DNA from: Hygrophila difformis
Lineage: Eukaryota > Streptophyta > Magnoliopsida > Lamiales > Acanthaceae
Length of the DNA stretch: 64,000 nt
Assembly (NCBI GenBank): GCA_030278955.1
Contig: JAOANR010000014.1
Span: forward strand, 15,006,068 to 15,070,067
Reading direction: 5' to 3'
The notes beneath the pieces were generated by a model. The model did no database searches. It worked only from the letters and a program-made list of their open reading frames with translations, and was not told where the DNA came from. Below are positions 47,501-56,751 of this stretch, piece after piece. The first letter of the stretch is position 1. Each line of letters opens with the position of its first letter. The translations under genes and the position numbers were made by a program.

Positions 47501-48414
47501 CATTTGACGCCATTTTCAAGTCTAAGCCAAGGTCAACAAGTGACACTGTCTAGAAATTAAGCATTTAATTGAGTTTTCTGCTATATGCTCTTGAAAAGGC
47601 AGAAAACAAATTCATCCGCAAGACAAGTCCTAGTAACAAATATAGTAAATTGTTTCCAGCCAAACAATGATAATAACAGAAGCAAACCTGCAGAAAAGAG
47701 GCAGTGCGACCTTCAAATTCCAGGAGCTGCTCAGTTTCGATGAAATTAGCAGCATCTCCTTCTAGATTAGCTCCCCTTCTCCACATTCTTGTACCTAAAT
47801 TTAATTATAACATTAAAATATATGGCATTTGGAATTAAAATTAAGTGCAAAGTGCAAACAATATTATTCTTTTTACCAAGGCGCCTCGTACACCTTCTTG
47901 AAAGTATTTTAATAGCAGTAGATGACTCTTTCAGCTTCATTTCTCCAGTCTGGAAGCTTTAGCTTCAGTCAAAGTAAACAAATACAGATCTTTTCTAGAT
48001 GAACAGCTGTTGGGAATAGTATAGGTGTGCCTGGACTCAACTCAACATTAAATTGTCTTTTACTCGATTTATACTCAACTTGATCAAGTTTAATCCACAT
48101 TTGAGTAGCTTGAATGCATGGCTTGAGATCAAGCACAAAGTTTTATAGGCTCAAGAGGATTTTCCTGCCTAATACCTCACTTTTAAAATAAGTGGATTCA
48201 GCCACGTTAGCCATTAATTCATGTTCATAAACAAGAAAAGTATATTTTTAAATTAATCACTTTTCAACAACATACTACTAACAGATTAATCAAGTACTGG
48301 AGTTAAAATCAAGTGAGCCACATTTCAAGCTTAAGGGCATCTACTCAGGATTGAGAGTACTCTAATATTCTACCCAGCACATCATACTCCTAGATACAAG
48401 TGTGTGCCTGTGTG

Positions 48415-48451
<37 letters not shown>

Positions 48452-50680
48452 ATATTTCCTTGTAATAAAGGGATGATAAACCCATCAAGCTGCAAGAAAG
48501 CACAAACATTAAAAAGTAAGAAATACTAGTAATTAACTTAATATTGCATGTGCATTGCTCATGACAAAACAGAACAGTTCTGCCTTCAGAACTTGAACTG
48601 GTGATAAAAGAACTAGAAATATGCATTCTGATTTAATCTACATATTATTCAAAAACAAAAAGTAACATAAAACAATGCATTCATTGTCAGCATCCAAAGC
48701 GCGGGTGACATGACATTTATTCCTAACCTTGTTCTCAATAAGATCCTCCAATAAGTTCCGATTCCACACAAATCGTGGATCACCCTGCAGTTCACTTGAA
48801 GAATTCAGTTTAACAATCAAAACCAGATTTTCTTATTCATTAATCAATTAGCAAGATGAACAGTCTTAGATCTAATATAATGGAATTACTCCCCAAAGAA
48901 TTTAGATAAAACTTCCCACAGAATTCACTTTACCAGTCACCGAATGTGATTCATTAGGATCATTACATTGTGATTTAATAAAATACAGTACCTGTTTCCA
49001 AATTGGTTTACTCTTCCATCCCTTTGCTAGGTTGCATCTCCTCTGCAAACTGGTAAACGTATCAGACTATCAGTTCTTATGAAAAAATATTTCATCTATA
49101 TGCAGGGGCGGATCTACATTGTATTTAGGGGTGGCACAGGACACCACTTAAATTGATAAAACTGTTATTTTATGAGAGAATTTTTTTACATTTAACTGAA
49201 TTAGGATTGGTGATACCAATTACTTTATGTGGTGACACCACAATCATTCATTTCAACCAAATTTTTCTTTATATTTTTGTGTTTTAACTACTACTTCTAA
49301 TTTAAATATAGCTTCTACTTTTATTTTATTTTTTGGACACCACTTAAAAAAAAAAAAAAATTGATTCGCCACTGTCTATATGACATGGATAAAAAAGGAT
49401 GGAATAGCTGCGCATACTGCATACAACTTACTTTAGGGTTATATCTGTTCCATAAGAATAATACAAGCCAGGAGTTGACTCCACTATCTTCAACAAAGCC
49501 ATGAAGTAAGCTTCATCTCTTTTCTGTAGAAACATCATGTAAGTTTTGAAACATAACAAGATCTCTATAATAAAAGTCATTAGCTCATTAATTAAATTTA
49601 GAAATGGAAAACCATACTTCTTGATTAGTTAAGAAATTTGACACCTCGTTGCAGCATAGAAACTTCATTGATGCAACCCGAAAAAGGGGGGAACCGAGAT
49701 AAGTTCCAACTTCCACCCTAGAAGTTATAACTAGTACATATGTACCTGCAAAAGGCAGCCGCTGTGTCCTTTAGATTAGCCATCAAGACAGACAACATAG
49801 CAATGATTTTAACAACACTAGGGTTAACAAAGAAGTAACTGAACCATCCCAAAGTCATTTTATCCACGCTTACTGCTGAGAACCAAAGAATGATAACTAG
49901 CCAAGCCAGCCCGACTATAACCACTGTTTCTTACCCTATACCTTTTTGTTCATATTACACCTAAAGTTCTATACTAGTGGAAAATGATCTGGCGAGATCT
50001 GCATGTACTGTTCTTTCTATACCTAACGACCATGATAAGCAAATTATAGAGGAAAATACAAATATACAGCATACAATTGTGTGCCGTGTAAAAAATTAGC
50101 ACCTGCCAGCAATTTAATCGTTCCAGCAACCCCGTAGATAGTGGACACTTTAGAAGGGCATCCACAGGGTTCATCATCACCTGTATAGACAAAAATGCTA
50201 ACTCAACGAAATTGATTTGTACATAAAATTTCCACCTGAGGTTACAGTGAAAGAGAACATGAATAAAGAACAAGAAAAGTAATGGTTGAGCAGTTGAGCT
50301 GAATCGCAGCAAATCCACGCTCAAACAAGCAATACCTCCAAATAACCACATTCCAAACATGAGCTGGTTTGAACTTCAGGGAGGTTAAAAGTTCTAAATT
50401 TTATGGAACCCTAATTTTTCAAAACAATAGATTGTTGCGTGTTCAATTATACAAAATACGACTTTCAAATTTCAAACAAAAAAATTTCCGATAATTTAGA
50501 CGAGGATAAAATGAAAATACCATGAATCCTGTCGATGTTCCCGTCACCACGGCTTATGGAGAAGCCCTCATCCGGCGATTCAACGGATTTGATCACGAAT
50601 TTGTCAGCGAACTCTTGCAATTCCAATTCGCTCCACAGCCTGAAATGGCCCGCCGAGTTTGAATCTATCTCGGGCTCCAT
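44585..50680 (-). CDS. SAC8: SAC-domain phosphoinositide phosphatase, SAC6/7/8 class, 20 exons
   Basis: Removes phosphate from phosphoinositides (PI4P in this plant class) at endomembranes. Exons, in reading order: 50521-50680, 50103-50180, 49618-49745, 49432-49523, 48992-49049, 48728-48784, 48456-48489, 47877-47957, 47688-47794, 47274-47360, 47118-47195, 46716-46780, 46449-46547, 46246-46345, 46007-46115, 45806-45878, 45604-45697, 45415-45501, 44802-44868, 44585-44715. They sum to 1785 bases (594 residues), in frame throughout, close to plant SAC8 length. Landmarks: [44 protein letters not shown], catalytic [12 protein letters not shown] (C397-R403), [11 protein letters not shown]. Two hydrophobic C-terminal segments (about 530-575) fit a membrane anchor. 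Exon 7-8 is an apparent U12-type intron; the intron after exon 17 starts GC. The choice of SAC8 over SAC6/7 is from memory and less sure than the family. Confidence 0.94.
45502..45603 (-). other. GC-AG intron of the SAC gene
   Basis: On the minus strand exon 17 ends GACAG and the intron starts GCAAGT, a typical GC-AG donor. It ends CACAG before GATGCTATTGATC. The reading frame and family sequence (DGIRQ then [10 protein letters not shown]) support it. Confidence 0.85.
47958..48455 (-). other. Putative U12-type intron of the SAC gene
   Basis: The donor reads ATATCCTT, the exact consensus of AT-type minor-spliceosome introns, after exon sequence CAAGGA A. A branch-like TACTTTGAC lies about 11 bases before the acceptor, the spacing U12 introns need. 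The frame that keeps the conserved protein ([14 protein letters not shown]) requires the intron to end CTAAA|GC, an AT-AA boundary. An AG one base later would shift the frame. A (CT)n run begins right after the donor. Confidence 0.65.
48417..48449. repeat. GA/CT microsatellite in the SAC intron
   Basis: (GA)n on the plus strand, about 32 bases, directly next to the U12-like donor on the minus strand. Confidence 0.95.
49103..49374. mobile_element. hAT-type MITE inside intron 4 of the SAC gene
   Basis: 272 bp with ends CAGGGGCGGATC and GATTCGCCACTG (12-bp inverted repeats, two mismatches). Flanked by the 8-bp duplication TCTATATG (49095-49102, 49375-49382). The 8-bp duplication and CAGGGGCGGA-type end fit hAT non-autonomous elements. 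It carries no gene. Confidence 0.93.
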
Positions 50681-51231
50681 TTCCCCCCGGCGAAATCAAT
50701 TTCTTCGCCGAATTCTTAATTCAAAACTTCAGGGGAGAAAATGGCTGGAACCGCTGGTTCTCAATCATGAGACAATTATTTAACATTTCTAATTAGAAAT
50801 CTGGAAAGGAGAAATCGGTCGATTAGAGAAAGACATCTGTCCGCTTAACTTACAAGTTACCTGAGAAAAGAAGATTGTCCGTTTACCTACGGATCTTCCA
50901 CTTTGCATTTCGCCATTTAATAAAGGGTCAATAACGCTTGTTGCTATTTAAATATTAATAAACAATTGTATTACCTTGATGCAGTCAAGTTCTTCGGCTA
51001 TCAAAATTACGCCAATTACTTGTTGGGATTATGCAATTAAACATAATCATTTAAATTAATCACCAAATAATTATTCATAAATAGCTAAAAGAACGAAGAT
51101 AATAGTGTAACATTTTTTCATAAAATTAGGGATTTAGAACATATTACAATCCAATACATATCATCATCATTTCAAGCACACAACAAAAAAATCCCCAATC
51201 TACATATGTGGAAAACCCTACTTCCACAAAT
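50681..51231. other. Region between the SAC gene start and the H4 gene end
   Basis: Should hold the 5' UTR and promoter of the SAC gene and the 3' UTR of H4, both on the minus strand. No other gene. Confidence 0.5.
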
Positions 51232-51600
<369 letters not shown>

Positions 51601-51634
51601 TTAAGTCGTGGAGGAGGAGGGGGGCGAGCGTGAA

Positions 51635-51642
51635 GTATATAT
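51635..51642 (-). promoter_or_regulatory. TATA box of histone H4
   Basis: ATATATAC on the minus strand about 95 bases before the ATG, followed by a C-rich leader. Confidence 0.65.
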
Positions 51643-51689
51643 TGGGAAGCTTTTTTGGGGTTTAATTTTTGACCGCACGATTGTAATGT

Positions 51690-51895
51690 TAATCTACGGT
51701 CAAGGGAGGCAATCCGTGCTTTGGTAGTCAAATGATTTTCAACCGTTCGTCAGATTCTACTGACGGTTGACATTGATCGTAGATGAGTGGATCGGATCGT
51801 GAGACTTGGGTTTGGAGCTGCATACGTGGATCGTTGGGGATTGCTTTTACCGCCAATTTGAAATTCTAATCGACGGACCAGGATCCGTGTTTAGT
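51690..51895 (-). promoter_or_regulatory. Repeated GATCC/CGATC motifs upstream of H4
   Basis: Several related sites (CGATCCG, CGATCCAC, ACGGATCC, CACGGATTG on the minus strand). They resemble the octamer-like GATCC elements of plant histone promoters, though none is an exact CGCGGATC. A role in S-phase expression is an inference. Confidence 0.4.
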
Positions 51896-51930
51896 AGGAT
51901 TGAGGAGCAGACACATTTTATTAGTTAATA

Positions 51931-52189
51931 CTTACTCCGTTCCTTTTTAAATGCACATTTTGACTTTTGGCACTGTTCATTGAGTAGCTTTGACTCGACT
52001 TTTTAATATAATTATATAAGATAAAATATAGTCAAGTGAGATCTTGTTGGATTCGTCTAATCGCATAGATTTAGAATATCAAAATTTCACCATTTTTATT
52101 TGTATGCAATTTGAGTTATGAAGCATTAAAAATATGTATTGGATTGCGTGAAATGTGGATATGTAGCATTTAAAAAGGAACGGATGAAG
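51931..52189. mobile_element. Stowaway-like MITE, 259 bp
   Basis: The ends CTTACTCCGTTCCTTTTTAA and TTAAAAAGGAACGGATGAAG are inverted repeats of about 24 bp with few mismatches, flanked by TA (51929-51930, 52190-52191). Equal in length and similar in interior to the copy at 35043-35301. Lies in the H4 upstream region. Confidence 0.9.
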
Positions 52190-52191
52190 TA

Positions 52192-52793
52192 TTTTAAACA
52201 ATAATTATAAATTATGTACTCCAAAGTTGACGTGTTTCTTTTGGTACGGTAATTTATGTAGTGGGGTTTAATGGTTAAAGTGTTGTGGGTATTTGTGTTT
52301 AAAATTTTAATGAATTTTCACTTTACTTATGGTTTAACTTTAACTTAATATTATGGTAATGATTTAATTAGAAAAAAATATTCAAGTGTGGTCTTGTTAA
52401 AATCGTCTAGGTGTCTAGTTTTAGAATATATATTTTATATAATTTTTATTTGTACCTATTTTGGGATATGGAGAATTAAAGAATGTAAGGGATTTGTATA
52501 GAAAAATAAAAGTGTATTGGGAGTTGTGCAGAATAGTTAAAGTAATTACTTTTAATGGGTTGCTAGAAACCATTAGATTCTAATTATGTTTATATTATTT
52601 TAATTTATCTAAAAAATGAAACATGTCAAATTTCGTGGGACTGCTCAAAAAAGAATACGCGTCAACTTTCGCGGGACGGGTGGAGTATATTTTAAAATTA
52701 TATAAATATATTATTATAAGGGCCAAATACCAAATAAATACTCACCTACCCAAACTTATACCCACTTTTATACTTATTACAAAAATTATTCCT
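52192..52793. other. Intergenic, AT-rich
   Basis: No gene. Phrases such as TCAAGTGTGGTCTTGTTAAAATCGTC near 52383 recall the interior of the adjacent MITE, so a second decayed copy may be present. Confidence 0.4.
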
Positions 52794-53536
52794 TTAGAGC
52801 ATCTTCAATGGTACCCTATAACTCAAAATGAGTTGGCATCTTCTCTCCAACAATACTCTAAAACCAAACCTATTTTGAGTTTTTGAGTTTTATGAATAGT
52901 AAATACTCAAATTTGAGTTTTTACAATTCACAAACCTATCTCACTTTTTGCAATAAAAATAATTGCAATCTCATCCCTTCAATTATTGCAAATTGAATAT
53001 TGATATAATTTTGTATTATAGTTAATAATTTTATACTTCATACATTTTTTATTAAATTGATTTTATATTTGATTATATTTAAAAAATTTAGGTTTCTTTA
53101 TAAAATAAATTTTAAATATAAAGATAATTAAATTTTTAAAGTTTTGATACAAACTTAGCAATAATAAAAAAAAATGACATTAGCATACACACAAATTGAA
53201 CACTTGTGGGGAAAACATACAAATTACAATTCTTGAAAAAATCATTTGCTTTTAATTAATATGTATGTCTTGTCATTTAATGTAATTCGTATTTTAATTA
53301 TGTAATTCTTTCTTAATTAATGAGTATTGAATTTATGTGGGGTTAATATATAATTTATAAGAAATGATGGGTATTATTGAAAAGATAAATAAGTTTGTAT
53401 GGGAAAGAATATATAAAGAATATTCTTTTGAGTTTGAGTTGAGTGTAAATGGTTGGAGATGAATTACTGTTTGATGTGACATTTACTGTAAAATAGGTTT
53501 GAGTTTGGTGTTGATTATTGGAGATGGTCTTAAACC
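52794..53536. mobile_element. Candidate non-autonomous transposon with GAGCATCTCCAA-type ends
   Basis: The left end TAGAGCATCTTCAATGGT and right end ATTGGAGATGGTCTTAA form imperfect inverted repeats of a type common at ends of plant MITE-like elements. Interior words such as CAAACCTATTTT recur inverted. No target duplication was established. The break point of the long direct repeat (53205) falls inside it. Confidence 0.4.
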
Positions 53537-53690
53537 CCCTAGAAAGATAAAACTTTGAAAAAATACTCATTTTACCCTTAAAACACAAAAAATGCCTAAA
53601 AATCATTATATACCCTTAATCTTTATAAAACCGCTAGTAAACTATACATAACTAATACAAATCTTTAAATAAACTTATAAAAGATAATAA

Positions 53691-53912
53691 ATGAATCACG
53701 AAGAAATAAATTCACTAATATATGAATATGGACTATATTTACAAACTATGGAAGAAAGAGTTGAAAATTGGAATGATATTATTTACACCATGCTCGTATT
53801 TTTAACTGAATATAATCAAAAGATATATCCTTATTCGGAAGAAAAAAATAATTCTACTCAGAATGGGAACAGAAAAGTGAAAATTATGATGGCAACTCTC
53901 CAGAAAATTTAA
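53691..53912 (+). CDS. Small AT-rich ORF upstream of the primer site, 73 aa
   Basis: An acidic 73-residue frame beginning MNHEEINSLIYEYGLYLQ. It is repeated in the second copy (63366-63587) with three amino-acid changes and no stop. I recognise no domain. Its place just before a primer-binding site could be the leader of a pararetrovirus-like genome or the end of an LTR. The three differences I saw are all non-synonymous, so there is no sign of protein-level constraint. Confidence 0.4.
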   Translation: MNHEEINSLIYEYGLYLQTMEERVENWNDIIYTMLVFLTEYNQKIYPYSEEKNNSTQNGNRKVKIMMATLQKI

Positions 53913-54004
53913 GTAATAATGGTGAATATTATTTCTCTAATTAAACAAACATTTTCACATCAATCAATTAAAATTCTCAAAGCAAAACACCCACAAAACA
54001 CAAT

Positions 54005-54016
54005 TGGTATCAGAGC
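54005..54016 (+). promoter_or_regulatory. tRNA-Met primer-binding site of the pararetrovirus-like module
   Basis: TGGTATCAGAGC, the site used for minus-strand priming by plant pararetroviruses and many LTR elements. It is repeated at 63680-63691. It lies 22 bases before the first ATG of the ORF chain. Confidence 0.85.
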
Positions 54017-54037
54017 CCCATAACGATTAATGTGGAC

Positions 54038-54658
54038 ATGAGTAACTATAGTAATAACGATCATATATTAGATTATCATATGTCAAGACTAAGATTAAAC
54101 ACTTCAGAACAACTATATCCAGAATATATTCCAACTGCTATATATCATTTAGATGAAAATCAAGAAATAGATTATCCACGAAGTATGATTCATCTATTCG
54201 ATACTGAAAATTATATAATAAATAGAAATGATGAATATGTACAAAATAACACTAATAGCGAGATGATACAAACAAGAATTGAAAGAGCATTTCTAAATAA
54301 AGTAAGAGGATTAGAACCACAAATAAGGCCACTTACAGAAATAACAACCAACAATAGTCGAAGATTTTTAACACCCACATTTAATCCTAATCATGAAATA
54401 AGTCAAAGAGAAATAGAAAATATGGATCAACAAATAGAAGAAAGAAAAACATACATAGACAGAAGAAGAAGATCAACTAGATTACAAAACGATGAAGAAT
54501 TTGGAATAAGACTAGGAAATAGAGGAAAAATATTGCTTTGGATAGAAAACTATATAATCGAAACGGAAGAATATAATGGCAATTTAATACAAAAAAATAT
54601 CAAAAAGAAACGAAGAACGAGTATTATTATCACAAGTCAAATTAACTTTAATCAATAA
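54038..54658 (+). CDS. First ORF of the pararetrovirus-like chain, probably frameshifted
   Basis: 206 residues from ATG 54038, hydrophilic and rich in Asn, Arg, Glu and Ile, with no domain I recognise. Near the end (about 54590) the reading seems to move into another frame that stays open to TAATAA at 54767-54772, directly before the next start. The original product was probably longer, about 240 residues. As an old viral-type copy it is described here only as it stands. Protein similarity searches would be needed to name it; a small leading ORF after a Met primer site fits badnavirus/tungrovirus-like layouts. Confidence 0.45.
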   Translation: MSNYSNNDHILDYHMSRLRLNTSEQLYPEYIPTAIYHLDENQEIDYPRSMIHLFDTENYIINRNDEYVQNNTNSEMIQTRIERAFLNKVRGLEPQIRPLTEITTNNSRRFLTPTFNPNHEISQREIENMDQQIEERKTYIDRRRRSTRLQNDEEFGIRLGNRGKILLWIENYIIETEEYNGNLIQKNIKKKRRTSIIITSQINFNQ

Positions 54659-54774
54659 TGAAATTACGACTTATAGAATGTTTCCAGGATATATAATTCA
54701 TAACACTATGTTTAGTATAGCAAATTCACCGGAATTTTCAGACCAAGAGATAGATTATAGTGAAGACTAATAAA

Positions 54775-55101
54775 ATGCCAGGAAAAAAATTAGAAAATGA
54801 AACATTAGAAAAGTTTACTAATAAAATACAGGAAATAGAAAGCCAACCACAAGATATATGTACCATAATAATGAAACAAAAATTATTAAGAATAAAACTA
54901 AAGATTTCTAAAATGATAGATGAAAGAGAAGCATATGTAATTATACAGAAACATATAGATCCAGAAAAAGAAGAATCAAAATTAATAAAAGAATGGTATT
55001 TGAATGAATTAGAAATAATAAAAATAGAAGAATTAGAAAGGGAAATTGAAATAGATGAAGTAAATATCTTTCTTAGAAATATAAGAAATATTAGAAGATG
55101 A
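54775..55101 (+). CDS. Second ORF of the pararetrovirus-like chain, coiled-coil, 108 aa
   Basis: From ATG 54775, three bases after the preceding TAATAA. The protein is Lys/Glu/Ile-rich with long heptad-like helical stretches (KLKISKMIDERE, ELEREIEIDE). Its stop overlaps the next ATG as ATGA (55098-55101). The coupling and charged coiled-coil nature fit the small virion-associated proteins of badna/tungrovirus-like genomes, but no family signature is visible. Confidence 0.45.
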   Translation: MPGKKLENETLEKFTNKIQEIESQPQDICTIIMKQKLLRIKLKISKMIDEREAYVIIQKHIDPEKEESKLIKEWYLNELEIIKIEELEREIEIDEVNIFLRNIRNIRR

Positions 55102-55454
55102 GTTATCTATAAGAATTAGATGCAATAAAAGATGGAATTGAATTAATAAAAGAATTAATGATAAGTCTAGATACCAGACTCCACACTATCGAAAGATACA
55201 TAGATAAAACAATAATTAAAACTCCACAAAAGCAAGTAGAATTAGAAAAGTTACTCCCACTACCAAAATGGGAAAAAAAAACCCCAGAACCAGGAAGTCT
55301 AGATCACCGAGTAATGATGAAGGAAATAGAAAAATTAAATAAACAAAATAAAATTAAAATCATAATAGACAAAGTAGAAAAATTAAAAAAGATAAATGAA
55401 GAAATAAATGAAGATAAATTAGGAAGTAAAGAAGACAAAGAAAATTCAGAATGA
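55098..55454 (+). pseudogene. Third ORF of the chain, stop at codon 5
   Basis: Starts at the ATGA overlap, meets TAA at 55110-55112, then stays open to 55454. The readable part has a predicted N-terminal helix (SLDTRLHTIERYIDK), a proline-containing middle (LPLPKWEKKTPEPGS) and a lysine-rich tail. That layout (coiled coil, then basic Pro/Lys tail) is typical of small nucleic-acid-binding proteins before the polyprotein in badnavirus-like genomes. It ends in a second ATGA overlap (55451-55454). The early stop makes it non-functional as it stands. Confidence 0.45.
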
Positions 55455-55690
55455 ATACAAGTATAGAAGATTTAATAAATGAACTAAGTAGTGATTTAGA
55501 ACGATTAAATTTAGAACCAATATTTATAGGAACATTTTTAGAAACAGAATTAGAAACTAATGAAAGCGATCTAGAAGAACAACATAAAGTCTTTGCCGTA
55601 GATCGAAACTTGATTAGTGACAATATGCGGATTAGTGATGACTGGATTTTAGGGTTAGGTAAAATGATGATTAGAAGGATATGGATATGA
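55451..55690 (+). pseudogene. Truncated start of a fourth ORF (polyprotein position)
   Basis: 79 residues starting MNTSIEDLINELSSDLERLN, acidic. It occupies the place where a pararetroviral polyprotein would begin. It ends at 55690, shortly before the sequence changes to the gypsy-flanking region at about 55740. No reverse transcriptase or movement-protein motif is present in the window, so the viral reading is not proven. Confidence 0.4.
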
Positions 55691-55739
55691 ATATTGATGA
55701 AGAACAAGAATACACACACACAAAGGTGGATACAGTATA

Positions 55740-56751
55740 AGATGATGAACTGACTTGTAATATAAAAGATAAGGAAACTTATGAATGAAAGGGACCCGAA
55801 CTTGCCTAGGGAAATGAGTCGAGCTCAAGACAAATTGCTTCCTTCAAGTGCATCATTCATTGACAATCCATTGAGCAAGTTCCCAACTTGATGGCGCGAG
55901 GGAAATGAACATAAGTTCAAGACAAACACGGATGGGGGAGGACACTTTTGAAAGAGTGCTCTCGGTTGTGAACTTTGAAATTATGAGAATGGATTTCAAT
56001 AATAAGCAAAGTTGTTTACAAATGAAGGGGAGGTCATATTTATAGGCCAAACCCCTTAGAAAGCAAAAGAAATGAAAATTACATTAAAAATGACGCAATG
56101 CGGTTTAGGGAAAAGCAACTCGGTTTATATCGAATTGGCATGGTGTAAACCGAATTGGGACCAAAGACCGCATTGGTCTCACCAAACCTATCTATTACAA
56201 AAGGGAAAAGAGGTCAATTCGGTCTATCGGGGCAATTCGGTTTATACCGAATTGGACTTTGAAACCGAATTGAGCACTTACACTTAATACTAATAATAAT
56301 AATAATAATAGTCAGGGGGCAATTCGGTATATATCGGGCAATTCAGTTTATACCGAATTGACTTCAACACCGAATTGGGGTCTTAGGAGAAAATAATAAT
56401 ACTGATGCGGAAAGGGTCAATTCGGTTTATGGCAATTCGGTTTATGAAGATACCGAATTGCGTAATACCGAATTGCGAGAATTAGGAAAAATATCTAAGG
56501 CATGGGGCGATGCGGTTTAAGACCGCATTGGGGTCAATTCGGTTTAGACCGAATTGGCTATTCCGAATTGGCCTCAATGCCTTAACCAAAATTCGCATGC
56601 CCTTATTTTATACACTATTACAAAATATATTGTCCGACGTCCGGTGGTGGTTCCGGCTGTTCTCCGGCCACTTTTCCGACGAACTCCTTTTGGGCCTCTT
56701 CATGCTTGTTGGGCTTTCCTTGTACATCCTAAGGCCTTCTTCCATCTTTAT
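55740..56751 (-). repeat. Flank of the minus-strand gypsy with AATTCGGTTT motif cluster, left
   Basis: Possibly the 3' LTR. Between 56095 and 56580 there are many copies of CAATTCGGTTTA and its inverse ACCGAATTG, often back to back to form hairpins, plus GATGCGGTTTA variants. A minus-strand TATAAATAT lies near 56040. The right flank has the same motifs, but I could not align the two flanks as ordinary LTRs. Confidence 0.55.

Larger units (their letters stand above)
53205..54325 (+). repeat. Long direct repeat, copy 1
   Basis: Matches 62879-64000 along its full visible length with a few percent differences, starting at TGTGGGGAAAACATAC in both. It includes part of the candidate transposon, a 73-codon frame, the primer-site sequence and the start of the next ORF. 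The sequence to the left of the two copies is unrelated. Confidence 0.95.

Noticed and set aside
54005..54016. tRNA gene suggested by the tRNA-like TGGTATCAGAGC
   Set aside because: Only the 12-base primer-complement is present, with no cloverleaf, at the expected retroelement position.
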